NCBI GenBank assembly: GCA_024220505.1
Contig: JAKZZE010000003.1
Coordinates: forward strand, 1,116,001 to 1,180,000
Direction of reading: 5' to 3'
DNA: 64,000 nt
Origin: Rhizopus arrhizus
Taxonomy: Eukaryota > Mucoromycota > Mucoromycetes > Mucorales > Rhizopodaceae
Shown: piece after piece, positions 24,901 to 35,071 of the stretch
Position numbering within the stretch: the stretch's first letter is position 1
How the letters are laid out: the number at the start of each line of letters is the position of its first letter
The notes under the pieces: generated by a model
Databases searched by the model: none
Told to the model about the DNA's origin: nothing
What the model saw: the letters and a program-made list of their open reading frames with translations, nothing else
Made by a program: the position numbers and the translations under genes

Positions 24901-25390
24901 AATTGAGAGTCTCCTTAATTTTTAAATATTCAAGAACCTTCTTACCTAAATCATATTTAAAAAATTCAATGACCAATGACCAACCCACGACAGTATCAAT
25001 AACGAGCGCAATGAACCAAAACATGTATTGTATCCAATGCCACCTTGGATACCTTGTAGATTCATTCATCAATAAAGTCAAGTGGATAGACCAAGCTATA
25101 TAACATAAACTATTGTAGCAAACAAGCGAAAATGATATAACCCATTGATCAATTACTATTCCAATAGCAACCGTAATACAATCAATTACAAAACTTGCGG
25201 TGACTATAAAGTGCAATGCAAGAAAAAATCTAGAGAAAGACTGGTGACACATTTGTCTATTTCTGGCAACTAATTCGGGATTTTTATGGAAGCAAGATAC
25301 TATGATCACAGAGACTAACAAAATCGAGGGTCCAATGATCGCTGTAGCCCAATTTAATGAATATGTTGAGAGAGGTCTAGCAACTTCCAT
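21906..25390 (-). CDS. ABCB6/HMT1-like ABC half transporter with degenerate nucleotide-binding domain
   Basis: Multi-exon membrane protein. The N-terminal part (25390 to about 24860) has about five hydrophobic helices, like the extra TMD0 of HMT1/ABCB6 transporters of vacuoles and mitochondria. A second transmembrane block follows ([40 protein letters not shown]). In the nucleotide-binding domain Walker A is intact (GPPGSGKST, split by an intron near 23273-23318), as are the Q-loop region ([18 protein letters not shown]) and Walker B ([13 protein letters not shown]). The signature reads [17 protein letters not shown] where LSGGEKQR is expected, and the H-loop reads [10 protein letters not shown] where IAHRLSTV is expected. 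The C-terminus adds about 150 acidic residues ([20 protein letters not shown]). Frames stay open across all introns, so it looks like a functional gene with reduced ATPase capacity rather than a pseudogene. Confidence 0.78.
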
Positions 25391-28300
25391 TTGTGTTCAA
25401 TTGATTAAGTAAAGGAGAATAAAAAAAAAAAAAGTCGATGAAAGAGAAAGTGAAGTGAAAAGGGCAAAGATCTCTTCAATTAATAAATACAGAAGAAAAA
25501 AAAAAAAAAGAAAAGCGGAGTAAGAGGATGAGAGGAAGAAAGGGGAGTATGAAGTCAACAGTGGATCTACAAGGTTGAAGGAAATTGCATTCAAAAAGGA
25601 AGCACAGGCCAGAGTCTAAAAGGGATAAATGCTTTTTGTTTATACTCCCATAAATAGACAAAGTTAAATCCTTTTTTTTTTTATTATTATTATTTGGAGA
25701 TTCCTTCATCCTTTGAGCTCAATACTAGCAATTTTTATTTTTCTTTCACAAGTTTTCACTGAATTTTTATTTGCTTATTTTAAGTTTATAAATAAAGAAC
25801 TTTATTGTTTGGTCATTATTCTTTCTTTTTTTTTTGATAGAAATAAAGGCTTTTATAACACTCTTTATTTTGTTCTGTGGCCTTGCCGTTTAAATAATAT
25901 GTTTAGATCTGCTTTTTGAAATTAAAAGAACATAACTCCGTAAACTATGTCTTTCTGGTTCTATTTATCTGCATGTGCCTATTGTATTACAGTATCAACA
26001 ATGCTTTTTTTATATAAATGATGCGTTGTATACAATGCATCTCGTGATACTTTGCTATTTAGAAAACGGTTTTGCACATAAATGTCTTTTAAGCCCTCAA
26101 TTGACACGCTCATTGAGCCTCTGTCACTTACTAAATTTAAGCCCTCAATTGACTTCAACTATTTCAGTACAAACCTATCTATGAAGATTACCTTCAACTT
26201 GGACTTAATTTTTGGAGTTTTCTTCTTCTTTTTGACATGATAAAACTGTCCCTATTTATTTTTATAAATATTGTTTAATCGTATTATATTGAGATGTAAA
26301 TAACGGGATAAAATTATAATAACAAATAATAGAAGATGGTTGTTAATAAAGAATGTTGAGCATTAGTTAAAAGTTTAAGAGAGGTTTAACTTGTTTCATC
26401 AAATGGAATATCAGAGGATTCCTAAACAATTCATCTTCTTATTTGAAAGAGGAGGAGGGATGGATCATTCTTATCACTGATCATAACGTGTTATTTGTAA
26501 TTTGACTGTATTAGATCTTTAAGAGATAGTTTATAGCATTAAATATCTTTAAATTTAGCTTAAAATTCTTAAAATATATTAAGCTAATACAGTAATACTG
26601 ACGAATCATTTCATCAGTTATGATATTAACATATTTTTTTTTTAAAAAAAAAGAAGAAGCTATAACTCTAAAGGAAGTTTTTTATTTTTTAAAGAAGTTG
26701 AATAAGATGTTTCGAATTTTGATTTGGGAGGATAGTCATAATTTCCGAATAGAAAACAAAAACGTATACATCACCCATCATTAGCTTTTCGTAGATTTTT
26801 TTTTACATGCAGTAGTGCTAGTATATGCAATAGCCAGAGTTTGCTCTATTTTGCATAAAAGGCTCTGCTTCATTGTGCTACTTTAATATATTTTTGTTCT
26901 CTGACATATGAAACGATTAAATTAAATAGAAGGCACTACTTTTATGAATTAAATTGAAAAAGTAAATTAATATACGACCTATGTAACTCAATGACAGTGG
27001 GAGTATAATAAGTCATTATAGTCAAGATATACAATGCTTTTCTTAGAGGTTAATTACGTTGTAATTTAGAAGTTGACTCTTATTTTGAGCTCTTTTTTTT
27101 TTTTTTTTTTTGCAAGTACTGAGTATGAGAACTACTTGTTTCAAGATAAAATTGCTCCTGAATAATGATATAGCCTAGAGACTTAGGTCTTTAACAACCT
27201 TCTCTTGTCCATCTTTTTATAAAAAATGAGCATGTTTTATAGTGAGGGAATACAATGATGGGAACATGTACATTTGTTTACTATATCAAATACCCAAATC
27301 TGCCTACCAGTCTACCTACTTGAGAACGATCACATAAAACACATTACTTTCTGTAAGAAACTGTATTTTACTGCGAAACGTTTAAACGATCAAGTGTAGA
27401 TTCCGCTTGTAATAAATGGCTGAAAAATGGTCATTCACTGATTCACTTTCTTTACTGTTTCTTTCCTTTACTTTTTAATTTTAAATTAGTCCTTCTATTG
27501 CCCATTTTTCATTATTAAATATCTCTATTTATAGTCGCAGTATAAATACGTGAAATAAATAGAAGCTATTGAAAAAAAATGCTGTTAGTATTCAATGATC
27601 TTTGTCTTTTGTTTTCACTCAATAAAGAGGTTCAAAAGACTAATTAATTATCAAGTGTCCCTTCATATTTTATTTTGCTTTTACGGATTACAAGCCATAC
27701 ATAAAATATCGAACGATAAATACTTTAATACTTGTATATGTTATTATGTTTGGTAATCTATTAATCTTTTTCTGCTTGGATGGTTTAAAGATGATGACAA
27801 GTCCAAGAAATCCTTTACTTTTTTCAATGAAAGAAAAAACAGTGACTCCGATCATATATTTACTGCATACTTGGCTCCTTTCCTGTAGCAATCTGGTCTC
27901 GTTTCATTATTAAGTCAACTTGAACGAAAGCTATCATCGCCTTTATCCATGTAAAATAGGTTTGAAAGAACAGCAAAGCTCACTAAAGCAATCAGTTGGG
28001 ACAGAATATGTTTTTTTATTAAGAGCAAACGATTTATACCAGTACTGATCGAATTTTCTGGTGGTGTGAAATTCAACAGTACAATCACAAAAGAAGAAGG
28101 AAACGAAAGAGATGAAGAAAAGATTATGAAAAGTATAGTAAATATATTGGAATACAGCAGAGTTGTGAAGAAGGTAAAGTTCCCAATATCTCATTACTAG
28201 ATCCATTCTTTGACTATTTCTTTTCTTTGTAAATCTAATTTTGAAAGACAAGCGAATAACAAATGTCATTTACAAAGGCACTTTAGCTAAACACGTGGAA

Positions 28301-29044
28301 TCCTCCGGCAAGTGCTTGGAAGATGATGTGAAAGTGTTGAGGATATTTGAAGCAATTCATTGATAATAATCATTATATTTTTAATTTGTATATGTATTTT
28401 TGGTTTTTATAAACACATTTACAAATAGTTACGCTCAAAAGCAAACAGCGAATTTCCTCTGCCTATGAAACGTATTGGTCTAAAAGAGAAGAGGAATATA
28501 CTGTTAGTACTATGAGAAAGCAGTAATTTGAAGGTGTAGTAAGTATGACTGAAGGCATTGTTTCAAATATGGAACATATGGTTAAAAAGGCTTGCTTCCA
28601 TACATTCGTTATATATCAAAAGTAATATCTATACATTTGTAGCCATGCACCACAAGCCCATCCATGTCCGCAGACGTAACGATCACAGACAACAATAAAC
28701 CATGCAAAGAGCTTTTGAGTTTGATCATTGATCATAAAAAGAGCATCATCAAACGATCTTTTTTTATTTCTTTTGCATGAATAAATACTGTTGTATTTTT
28801 TTTATTAAATGAGGGATAAAACAACAAACGTAATTCTAATGAGTCGCAAACAGAACAAGACATGAATTATAATGTACCTTTGTGTCATCATTGCTGGATG
28901 ATATACTGTATTCGGCAACATTTTCAATTTTGTATCTGCAAGTTCACAGGCTGCATTAGTTCTAATAAAGGGATTGTGTTAACAAGAAGTTTGGTGTTAT
29001 TTTTCATAAAGCCCCACCACCATCATACCAATATGTTCCCTATG
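25391..29044. other. long non-coding region with sparse decayed fragments
   Basis: About 3.6 kb of AT-rich sequence upstream of the ABC transporter. The first 300 bp hold several A and T tracts and probably its promoter. A short direct repeat lies at 26088-26153. Near 28250-28350 the plus strand reads YKGTLAKHVESSGKCLEDDV and VLRIFEAIH, and near 28440 LKANSEFPLPMKRIGLKEK; both look like relics of one gene or transposon and are full of stops around them. No supported gene. Confidence 0.55.
26088..26153. repeat. 18-bp direct repeat, copies 30 bp apart
   Basis: TTTAAGCCCTCAATTGAC occurs at 26088..26105 and again, identically, at 26136..26153. The 30 bp between them has no poly(A) tail, so a local tandem duplication or excision footprint is as likely as a target-site duplication. 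Confidence 0.8.
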
Positions 29045-29300
29045 GTTCTTTCACACAGTTATCTGATTTGTTCGGAAAGCTCACTGGCAACAATTCTTTG
29101 AATAAACCCTTGCTTTGGACGAGATTGTCATCAATATAATCCAGAAAGAACCATTGAAACTATCTGCTTACAATTCTCTATGTTAATCTCTTTTGTATCT
29201 TTGGACAAGCTACTGTCTAATATGACTTTATCACATTTACACTCATGTACTTTTGAGTTTTAATAAGTACTACAATTTTCATCCATAAAAATAAAAACAA
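29045..29300 (+). mobile_element. LINE (non-LTR retrotransposon) 3' fragment, copy A
   Basis: This stretch matches the tail of the copy at 59801-60472 over about 250 bp: both read ACTCACTGGCAACAATT-type sequence, then a GACGAGATTGTC/GATGAGATTGTC block, and both encode HWQQ followed by KLSAYNSL. Both 3' ends share GAGTTTTAATAA and TTTTCATCCAT followed by an A-rich tail (here interrupted, AAAAATAAAAACAAAG). The 5' limit, where similarity starts, is approximate. In-frame stops and the decayed tail show it is the older of the two copies. Confidence 0.75.
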
Positions 29301-30539
29301 AGACATGTTTATTTCTGAAAGTGCTATATAAAGACATAGCGGACTGTTGAACGAAATGTGTTTTGTAATTAAAGAGGACATTACTGCCATTTAACAGGTT
29401 AAGATATAGTCATTGGCCATTAAAATCTGTTGGAATAGAACTTTTTTTTTTTTGACGAAAATATCCAACTTGACAGCAGTACTCAAAAAGACTGCCTAGT
29501 TGACTAGTTTAAAAATACTTGCTCAGTTTCATTTTAGAATATTATCGTGATATTCTAAAATATTATATTAAACGGTAAAAAGTGAAGTAACAAGTCTGGT
29601 TCTAAATAATACATATAGAATGAATTCTGTATGTATTAATGATCAAGCAACATGCTTTTGATAAGTGAGTCTTTTGTATGAAACCATAGGACTATGAGAT
29701 CTCCGCTCATCAAATTTTCAACCTATCCAGGTTATTGAAGATTGTAAGATAGCGTCATATCAGTCAATATGTGAGATACGGAAATAATAACAAGACTGGT
29801 GACGTTAAAATGACCGACAGGGTATGAATATACAAGCTAGTCGGATGGATATGTAGACGTGAATTGAGAGAAAGGCTACAAACAGACAATTCAAAGGTAG
29901 GGAAATTAAAAAGAAAGTCGTACTGAAGATCAGTGAATACTCTCAACTAGGCTACCAAAATATTTTTAATAAATATAGTAGATAATATCATGAGATTTTC
30001 GAAAAGAGTAACGGAGGATTATTGAATAAGCATAAATATTGTAAAGGAAAAATATAGAGTATATATTGAAATATGCTCATCATCATAGCCTTTAACCTTA
30101 AAAGATATTAACAAATAAAGCATACAATCGTTGGCTTATAAGGCAAAAGAGTATGACAAGGTATATAAAAAGTCAAGTAGGCATATTAAGACCCATAATA
30201 GAGTATTAATGTTTATTGTTTATCATTTCATACAAACATAAATATAACTTTGTTAGTTTTAATAGACCTACTTAGTTTGATACTAGAAACTCATTAAATA
30301 AGTTCATATTTGCATGGGGTCACACATGTATCAGATTTCATTGTAACAAAAAAAAAAGTGGTGGTTTTGATTTTTTTTTTTATTGTTATTATTACGAAAC
30401 ATCTTAATTTGAGAGAATCAGAATGGTTTGATGTTTTAACCTCGTCGTTTTAAAAAAAGGTATTTATACTCGTTATAAATTTCCTGTTCTTTTTTTATTT
30501 CTCTTTTTTTTTTTTTTCCTTTTTCAAGCAAAATAAAAA
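29301..30539. other. intergenic region upstream of the CCCH gene
   Basis: No supported gene. A perfect inverted repeat lies at 29531-29561. The last 200 bp contain A and T tracts and a long T-rich leader ending at the next start codon. Confidence 0.6.
29531..29561. repeat. 12-bp perfect inverted repeat with 7-nt loop
   Basis: ATTTTAGAATAT pairs exactly with ATATTCTAAAAT across the loop TATCGTG. It could fold as a hairpin or be the meeting point of a palindromic element. It lies about 230 bp after the LINE fragment and no gene ends beside it, so a terminator role is not supported. Confidence 0.7.
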
Positions 30540-31361
30540 ATGATTTATAACACTATTGAGACCAATCAACATCATTATAACCATTCAAGGTTACCTCCTA
30601 CTCCATCAGTTCCTATTTGGAGCATTCAAAATTTATCTCAATCTTTTTTACAGTTGCAAACTCCAATGTCGCATCAAAAGGCTCCTTCTACCAATCCTCG
30701 GATTTCACTGAAGTTTAAACAGAAAGAAGCTGCATTATACAAGACAGAATTTTGCCGAAATTGGGTTGAACTAGGACAATGCAGGCAAATAAAAAATATA
30801 ACAAAAAAAAAAGAAAAGAAAACTTACAGTCTTGTAAATAACAATAGATATGGTAGCAAGTGTCGTTACGCCCACGGCGAGGAAGAGATTCGTATTGTGC
30901 CTAGACATGCTCGATATAAAACACAGATTTGTCGTGCTTATCACTCGGATGGTTCCTGTCCTTATGGTACTCGCTGCACATTCATACATGATTCAGACTC
31001 ACCCATAGACAGAAAGGAGGCCAATTCATCTTTAATGACAGCTAGTAACACTAATGGATCTACTGATAACATTGACTTTATTTGGAATGGCAAACTCACT
31101 TTTAAGTCAAACAGCATGAAACAAACATTTCCTGTTGTTTCCATACCGAGAAGAGATAGCTTCACGTCTCATGATGGGTCATCCAGTGAGACGAGTTTTA
31201 GCGGTGATGAAAGCTCCTTGATCAACTCTCCGGCTTCTTTAACAAACTCCTTCATTATGAAACAACCAAACGCTGCTATTGAAACGATGAAATATTATAG
31301 AGCAGATCGTACCCTTCAGGCTCTATTTAGCACCAACAAAAACAAACCATTATGGATGTAA
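30540..31361 (+). CDS. tandem CCCH zinc-finger protein (TIS11/tristetraprolin type)
   Basis: Predicted AU-rich-element RNA-binding protein that promotes mRNA decay in the cytoplasm. The two fingers have the family spacing C-x8-C-x5-C-x3-H: CRNWVELGQC-RYGSKC-RYAH and CRAYHSDGSC-PYGTRC-TFIH, each preceded by YKTEF/YKTQI and separated by the usual 18-residue linker. The first finger has correct spacing only if 30785..30847 is removed. That 63-bp intron begins with GC and ends with AATAG, a GC-AG intron, and contains no stop, so the frame stays open if it is retained. The N-terminus is Pro/Ser-rich and the C-terminus is Ser-rich (SSSETSFSGDESSLINS) with likely phosphorylation sites. About 250 residues after splicing. 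Confidence 0.88.
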   Translation: MIYNTIETNQHHYNHSRLPPTPSVPIWSIQNLSQSFLQLQTPMSHQKAPSTNPRISLKFKQKEAALYKTEFCRNWVELGQCRQIKNITKKKEKKTYSLVNNNRYGSKCRYAHGEEEIRIVPRHARYKTQICRAYHSDGSCPYGTRCTFIHDSDSPIDRKEANSSLMTASNTNGSTDNIDFIWNGKLTFKSNSMKQTFPVVSIPRRDSFTSHDGSSSETSFSGDESSLINSPASLTNSFIMKQPNAAIETMKYYRADRTLQALFSTNKNKPLWM

Positions 31362-32165
31362 CACATCACATTGTATCACTCCTTTAAGACCTTTCTTTTT
31401 GTTACAACTCATTACACAAGGCGTTGAAAAAAAAATTCCCTGCAAATTTTGTTCGCTCTATTTATTTTTACATGAAAATAATGTCTCGTAAAAAAGCTTT
31501 AAATAAAAAAAATAAAAAATAAAAAAGCTAGACTTTTTACACACATTCTATTGTTATCAAATCTTTTAATATGAATATATTTACTGACCCTTTAGTACAA
31601 TGAAAAACTTTAATTTTAAATGACTGAAAATGTCGTTATACAATTCTCTTGACTTCTTAAAATAATTCCGGGTCTTCTTTTTTACAAATGAAGTAAAGCA
31701 AACTATTCTATTATAATCCAAGAAGTTAGAGATATCTCTAAAAAAATAACCACTAGTTTACTTTAAAACTTTCAAACAAGGGAAAAAAAAAAATATTAGA
31801 ACAGACATATATTAAAGTTTTGCTTGGTTATTTTTTTGTGTAAAGACATGAAACAGTGTACGCAAGTCAGTTTCAAAAAAAAAAAAAAAAGCGTTCTGTA
31901 GTAAAATATGAGATTATCTATTTACTAAGCAAGAACAAATAGCTATGTATCACTAGCAATACAGGTTTCCCTTTATTTCTCGGTGATCTTGTAACAAAGT
32001 CTATTTTTTCTGATTCAGTAAAGTCTTAAATTCAGTCTTCAAATAAAATTGAAAAATGGTTGAACCTTAAACAAAGACTGTGTATATGAGATAAAATAAA
32101 TAGAGAAACGGTTATAAGCATTTATGTAAAATAAAACATGCCAAAAATATGACCAACGCGATTGA
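31362..32165. other. 3' flank of the CCCH gene
   Basis: AT-rich sequence with many A and T runs and no ORF of interest. The first 150 bp hold AATAAA-type sequences near 31500 and are probably 3' UTR. Confidence 0.6.
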
Positions 32166-32558
32166 TTGAAGGTGTGGTATGTTAAGCACTATTCGGCTTC
32201 GTTAAAGCTAACAATCGACGATCAGTATAGCCAGACTACGCGAATAAAAGGTAAGCAGGCTATCAACAAAAAAGAGCTTATTATCCTCCTTACACTTAAT
32301 AAATCTTCTTCTCGAGGCACCCTCATTTGCAGCATCACATTACTTTTTAAACTTTGTTTTATAACACGTCTAAGGGAATCATCACCTATCAAAAAGAAAC
32401 AATAAATAATTCGTTTCTAAAATCAAAACAACTTGTCATCCTACGATTTAACAGGCATTTCCAAAGACCGTCAAGACCTTTGTATTGAAGAACCATACCA
32501 GAGATATATGGATCCTGAAACGATAAACGAAGCCATCCTATCAGTGGATCAATTGTAG
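32166..32558 (+). pseudogene. fragment of an unrecognised spliced gene
   Basis: The plus strand reads SASLKLTIDDQYSQTTRIK, then a GTAAGC donor at about 32251, and resumes after a TTTAACAG acceptor at about 32453 as GISKDRQDLCIEEPYQRYMD and PETINEAILSVDQL with a TAG at 32556..32558. Phase fits across this join (G/GC). No ATG start lies in frame upstream before a stop, so this looks like the 3' end of a truncated gene. The family is not recognised. Confidence 0.4.
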
Positions 32559-32578
32559 CATCCTCTATTTTAAAAAAG

Positions 32579-33158
32579 CTAAGTATTTTTTTTTCCCTTC
32601 TTATTAGACAATATGTTACGTGCTAACTGAAAGTATAAAGTACGATTAGAGATCAAATGAGCGACTTCGGTTACTACACCAGTTGGAGGAAACTCTGGTG
32701 TAGCATGACTTTGAACAAAAGGTTAAAGAATAGGGTGATAGTAAAAGTATGTTTAATCCTCACCTGTACAACTGCGCATTAGTTGCTGGTGTTTGTTGAA
32801 CAGGAGTAACGCCGTTGGGATTGCTTGGCTCCACAGTATGAATCTGTGCAGGATCTGGATGAGTTCCAAGCTGCTGCGGTGGCAGTTGCTCATTTTCATG
32901 AACAACTGGAACTGAAGAAGAATTTGAGGCAAATGTAGATTGAACATTTGTTGTATTTTCGATAGATGCAGTAGATTCCTGCTTTTCTGTTAGTTGTATT
33001 GTATTTTTTGAAGTGGTTTGCTCCTGCTGTGTTTGTTGTTGTTGTTGTTGTAGTAATTGACTGTTGATAAGAGCATTCATTCCTTCAATTAATTTACGAA
33101 TTTCAGCCAAATCATTAGCAGCAGCTTCAGAAGCTCTGTCCATTACAAGATAATCCAT
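32579..33158 (-). CDS. small Q-rich protein of unknown function
   Basis: Starts at 33158 with MDYLVMDRASEAAANDLAEI and an amphipathic helix (RKLIEGMNALINSQLL), followed by a glutamine run and a long Ser/Thr/Pro/Gln-rich low-complexity middle. An intron at about 32702-32762 joins to SHATPEFPPTGVVTEVAHLI and a final basic tail ending GKKNT before TAG at 32581..32579. About 180 residues. A helix plus disordered Q-rich linker plus short C-terminal helix suggests a scaffold or transcription-related subunit, but I do not recognise a family. It is 220 bp downstream of DSN1 on the same strand. Confidence 0.65.
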
Positions 33159-33381
33159 AAATAAAAAATATAAAGAAAAATGACTGGCTCATCAAGGATT
33201 GCCTTCCCTTTTTCCCCGCTTCTTCATCTCCAACATCACACATTAGGCAATTGTGGCTTATGGAAAGTGTTCCTGAGAGAACCTGATATTTGTGCCAAAA
33301 AAATAATAATTTACAATGAACTTAAGTAACAGCCTCTTAAGTAAAAATTGTCTATGTATCCTTGAAAGCAGTAATGTTTTA

Positions 33382-34767
33382 TTACAGGATTTCATTTTGT
33401 TTTTCTCCCTGTTCTTTTTGTTTTATAATTGCGAGAAGTAATCTATGCGCAATTTCATTACGAATTTCATTGCGTTTTGACTCAGAATCATCAAAAAGTC
33501 TAGGTATACTTTTATCTTCATACTCTACACGTCTCGTCATTTCATTCAGGCGCTTTCCGACAAAGCTGTGTATTTTTTCAACAAATTGACTGGCCCTTGT
33601 CTGAAACTCATGCGTAGTGCTCAACATTTGACATGTATGACTTGCGCGGAAATGAACATCGGCAATATCCCTAATTGTCTGTACATCCTCTACAGGTTCC
33701 AGCGCTTCCTCAACTACCGCAATTTGGTCCTCCTCTAACTCCCTTAAATAATTGTTTCCGAATTCTAATCCTTTTCCTTTCTCACTTGCATTGGATTTGA
33801 CTGATAGCGCGTGAAACATGAATGCATCACGAGTTGCTTTTTTCCACTCCTCTTCTTCCCTTTTTAAACTGTGAATAGAAACGGATTAATATATCTAGCT
33901 GTAATTCACTTTTTCTCTTTATTTACTCTTCGATCGCATTCTCCAAGTTTTTTATTTTCTCCAAGTTTTTTATATTTTTTGAATTGGGCCGTTTTTTCAC
34001 TTCTGTTGTAGGATTAGTAGTGACCCAATAGACAGGGATTTCTCCATCTGCAAACGACTCCAAGAATTTATCTTTTATTTGTCTCGCAATTTTTTTTGCT
34101 GTATTCGATTCCCTGTTCAAACCTATATTTCTCGTTTTGGATTCTTTTTGCAATTCATCTTGTGCTGCCCAGTAGATGAGTTGTTTCAGTCGTGCAGTAT
34201 CATCTAAATGAGTGGGTATATGTTTATAGAATTCGTTTGGAGATATGTGAGGTTCTTTGGGTGTTTCTAATAAGAAAAGTATTTAGTTTGAGAGAAGAAT
34301 GATTTCATTCAGCTTTGTTTTACTTAATAAAGGCATGTAACTGCGAGTAGACATAGTTTCGGGTGATCGGGGACTACGTAAATAACTCTGTTGGTCTTGG
34401 TATATGGAAGAGCTATCATCATCATCGTCACCATAGTCTTCTTCTTGTCCAGGGGTATGGGGCGGACTACTGCTTCTTAAAAATGACAGACTATGTCGCA
34501 TTGAAGGCAATTGTCTTCCATCTACTGGTGTCTTTGGTGTTGCATACAAAGGTTGGAATGTCTATTGTTATTTTATATAAGTTTAAAGCTTATCAAGTAA
34601 GAAAGTGATGAAAGAAACCTGTATATCTTCTTCTTCGCGTTTGTTCTTTAATCTTTTAAATGTTAAACCAGAACGCTCGTCAACGATTGTAACTGCTACA
34701 AAAAATATTAAAAATCACCAGGGTATAACTTGATTATTAAAATACCTTGAGAGCCTTCCTGTTTCAT
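33382..34767 (-). CDS. DSN1: kinetochore protein DSN1/Mis13
   Basis: Subunit of the MIS12/MIND complex that links centromeric chromatin to outer kinetochore microtubule-binding proteins. The start at 34767 gives MKQEGSQ, spliced to VTIVDERSGLTFKRLKNKRE. A disordered Ser/Pro/Asp-rich part follows (RHSLSFLRSSSPPHTPG). The diagnostic region is ETPKEPHISPNEFYKHIPTH then LDDTARLKQLIYWAAQDEL, matching the Mis13/Dsn1 family block (FYKHI and RMKQLLxW). The C-terminal half is helical (VEEALEPVEDVQTIRDIADV, VEKIHSFVGKRLNEMTRRVE). Introns near 34691-34745, 34563-34617, 34266-34315 and 33870-33925. An alternative upstream ATG near 34828 cannot be excluded. Confidence 0.8.
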
Positions 34768-35071
34768 AAATACTTTAATAAAAAGTCTAATTTTATATAT
34801 AAGTTCTACCTACATTTTGTGATGCTTCCATAAGTAAGGATAATGAGAAAATAAAATAAAAAAGGAATTTTTATAATTTTTTTCTTTTCAATTTTTCATT
34901 CTCAGTGTACACACAAAAAACTGTGAATATAGAACTTTACGCTAAAGTGCATGCAACAAATAAAAATCTTTAAAAAAACGAAGGAATTTATAAGAGAAAA
35001 AAGTTGTACAAGGGAAATACAAATGCTAGGATATACAAAGTAGAATTAAATAAAAAAAAAAAGTAAGAAAT

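Noticed and set aside
34805..34838. Upstream ATG for DSN1 (ATGGAAGCATCACAAAAT)
   Set aside because: It is followed by a GT donor but no clear in-frame join to the next exon was found; the ATG at 34767 splices cleanly to VTIVDERSG.
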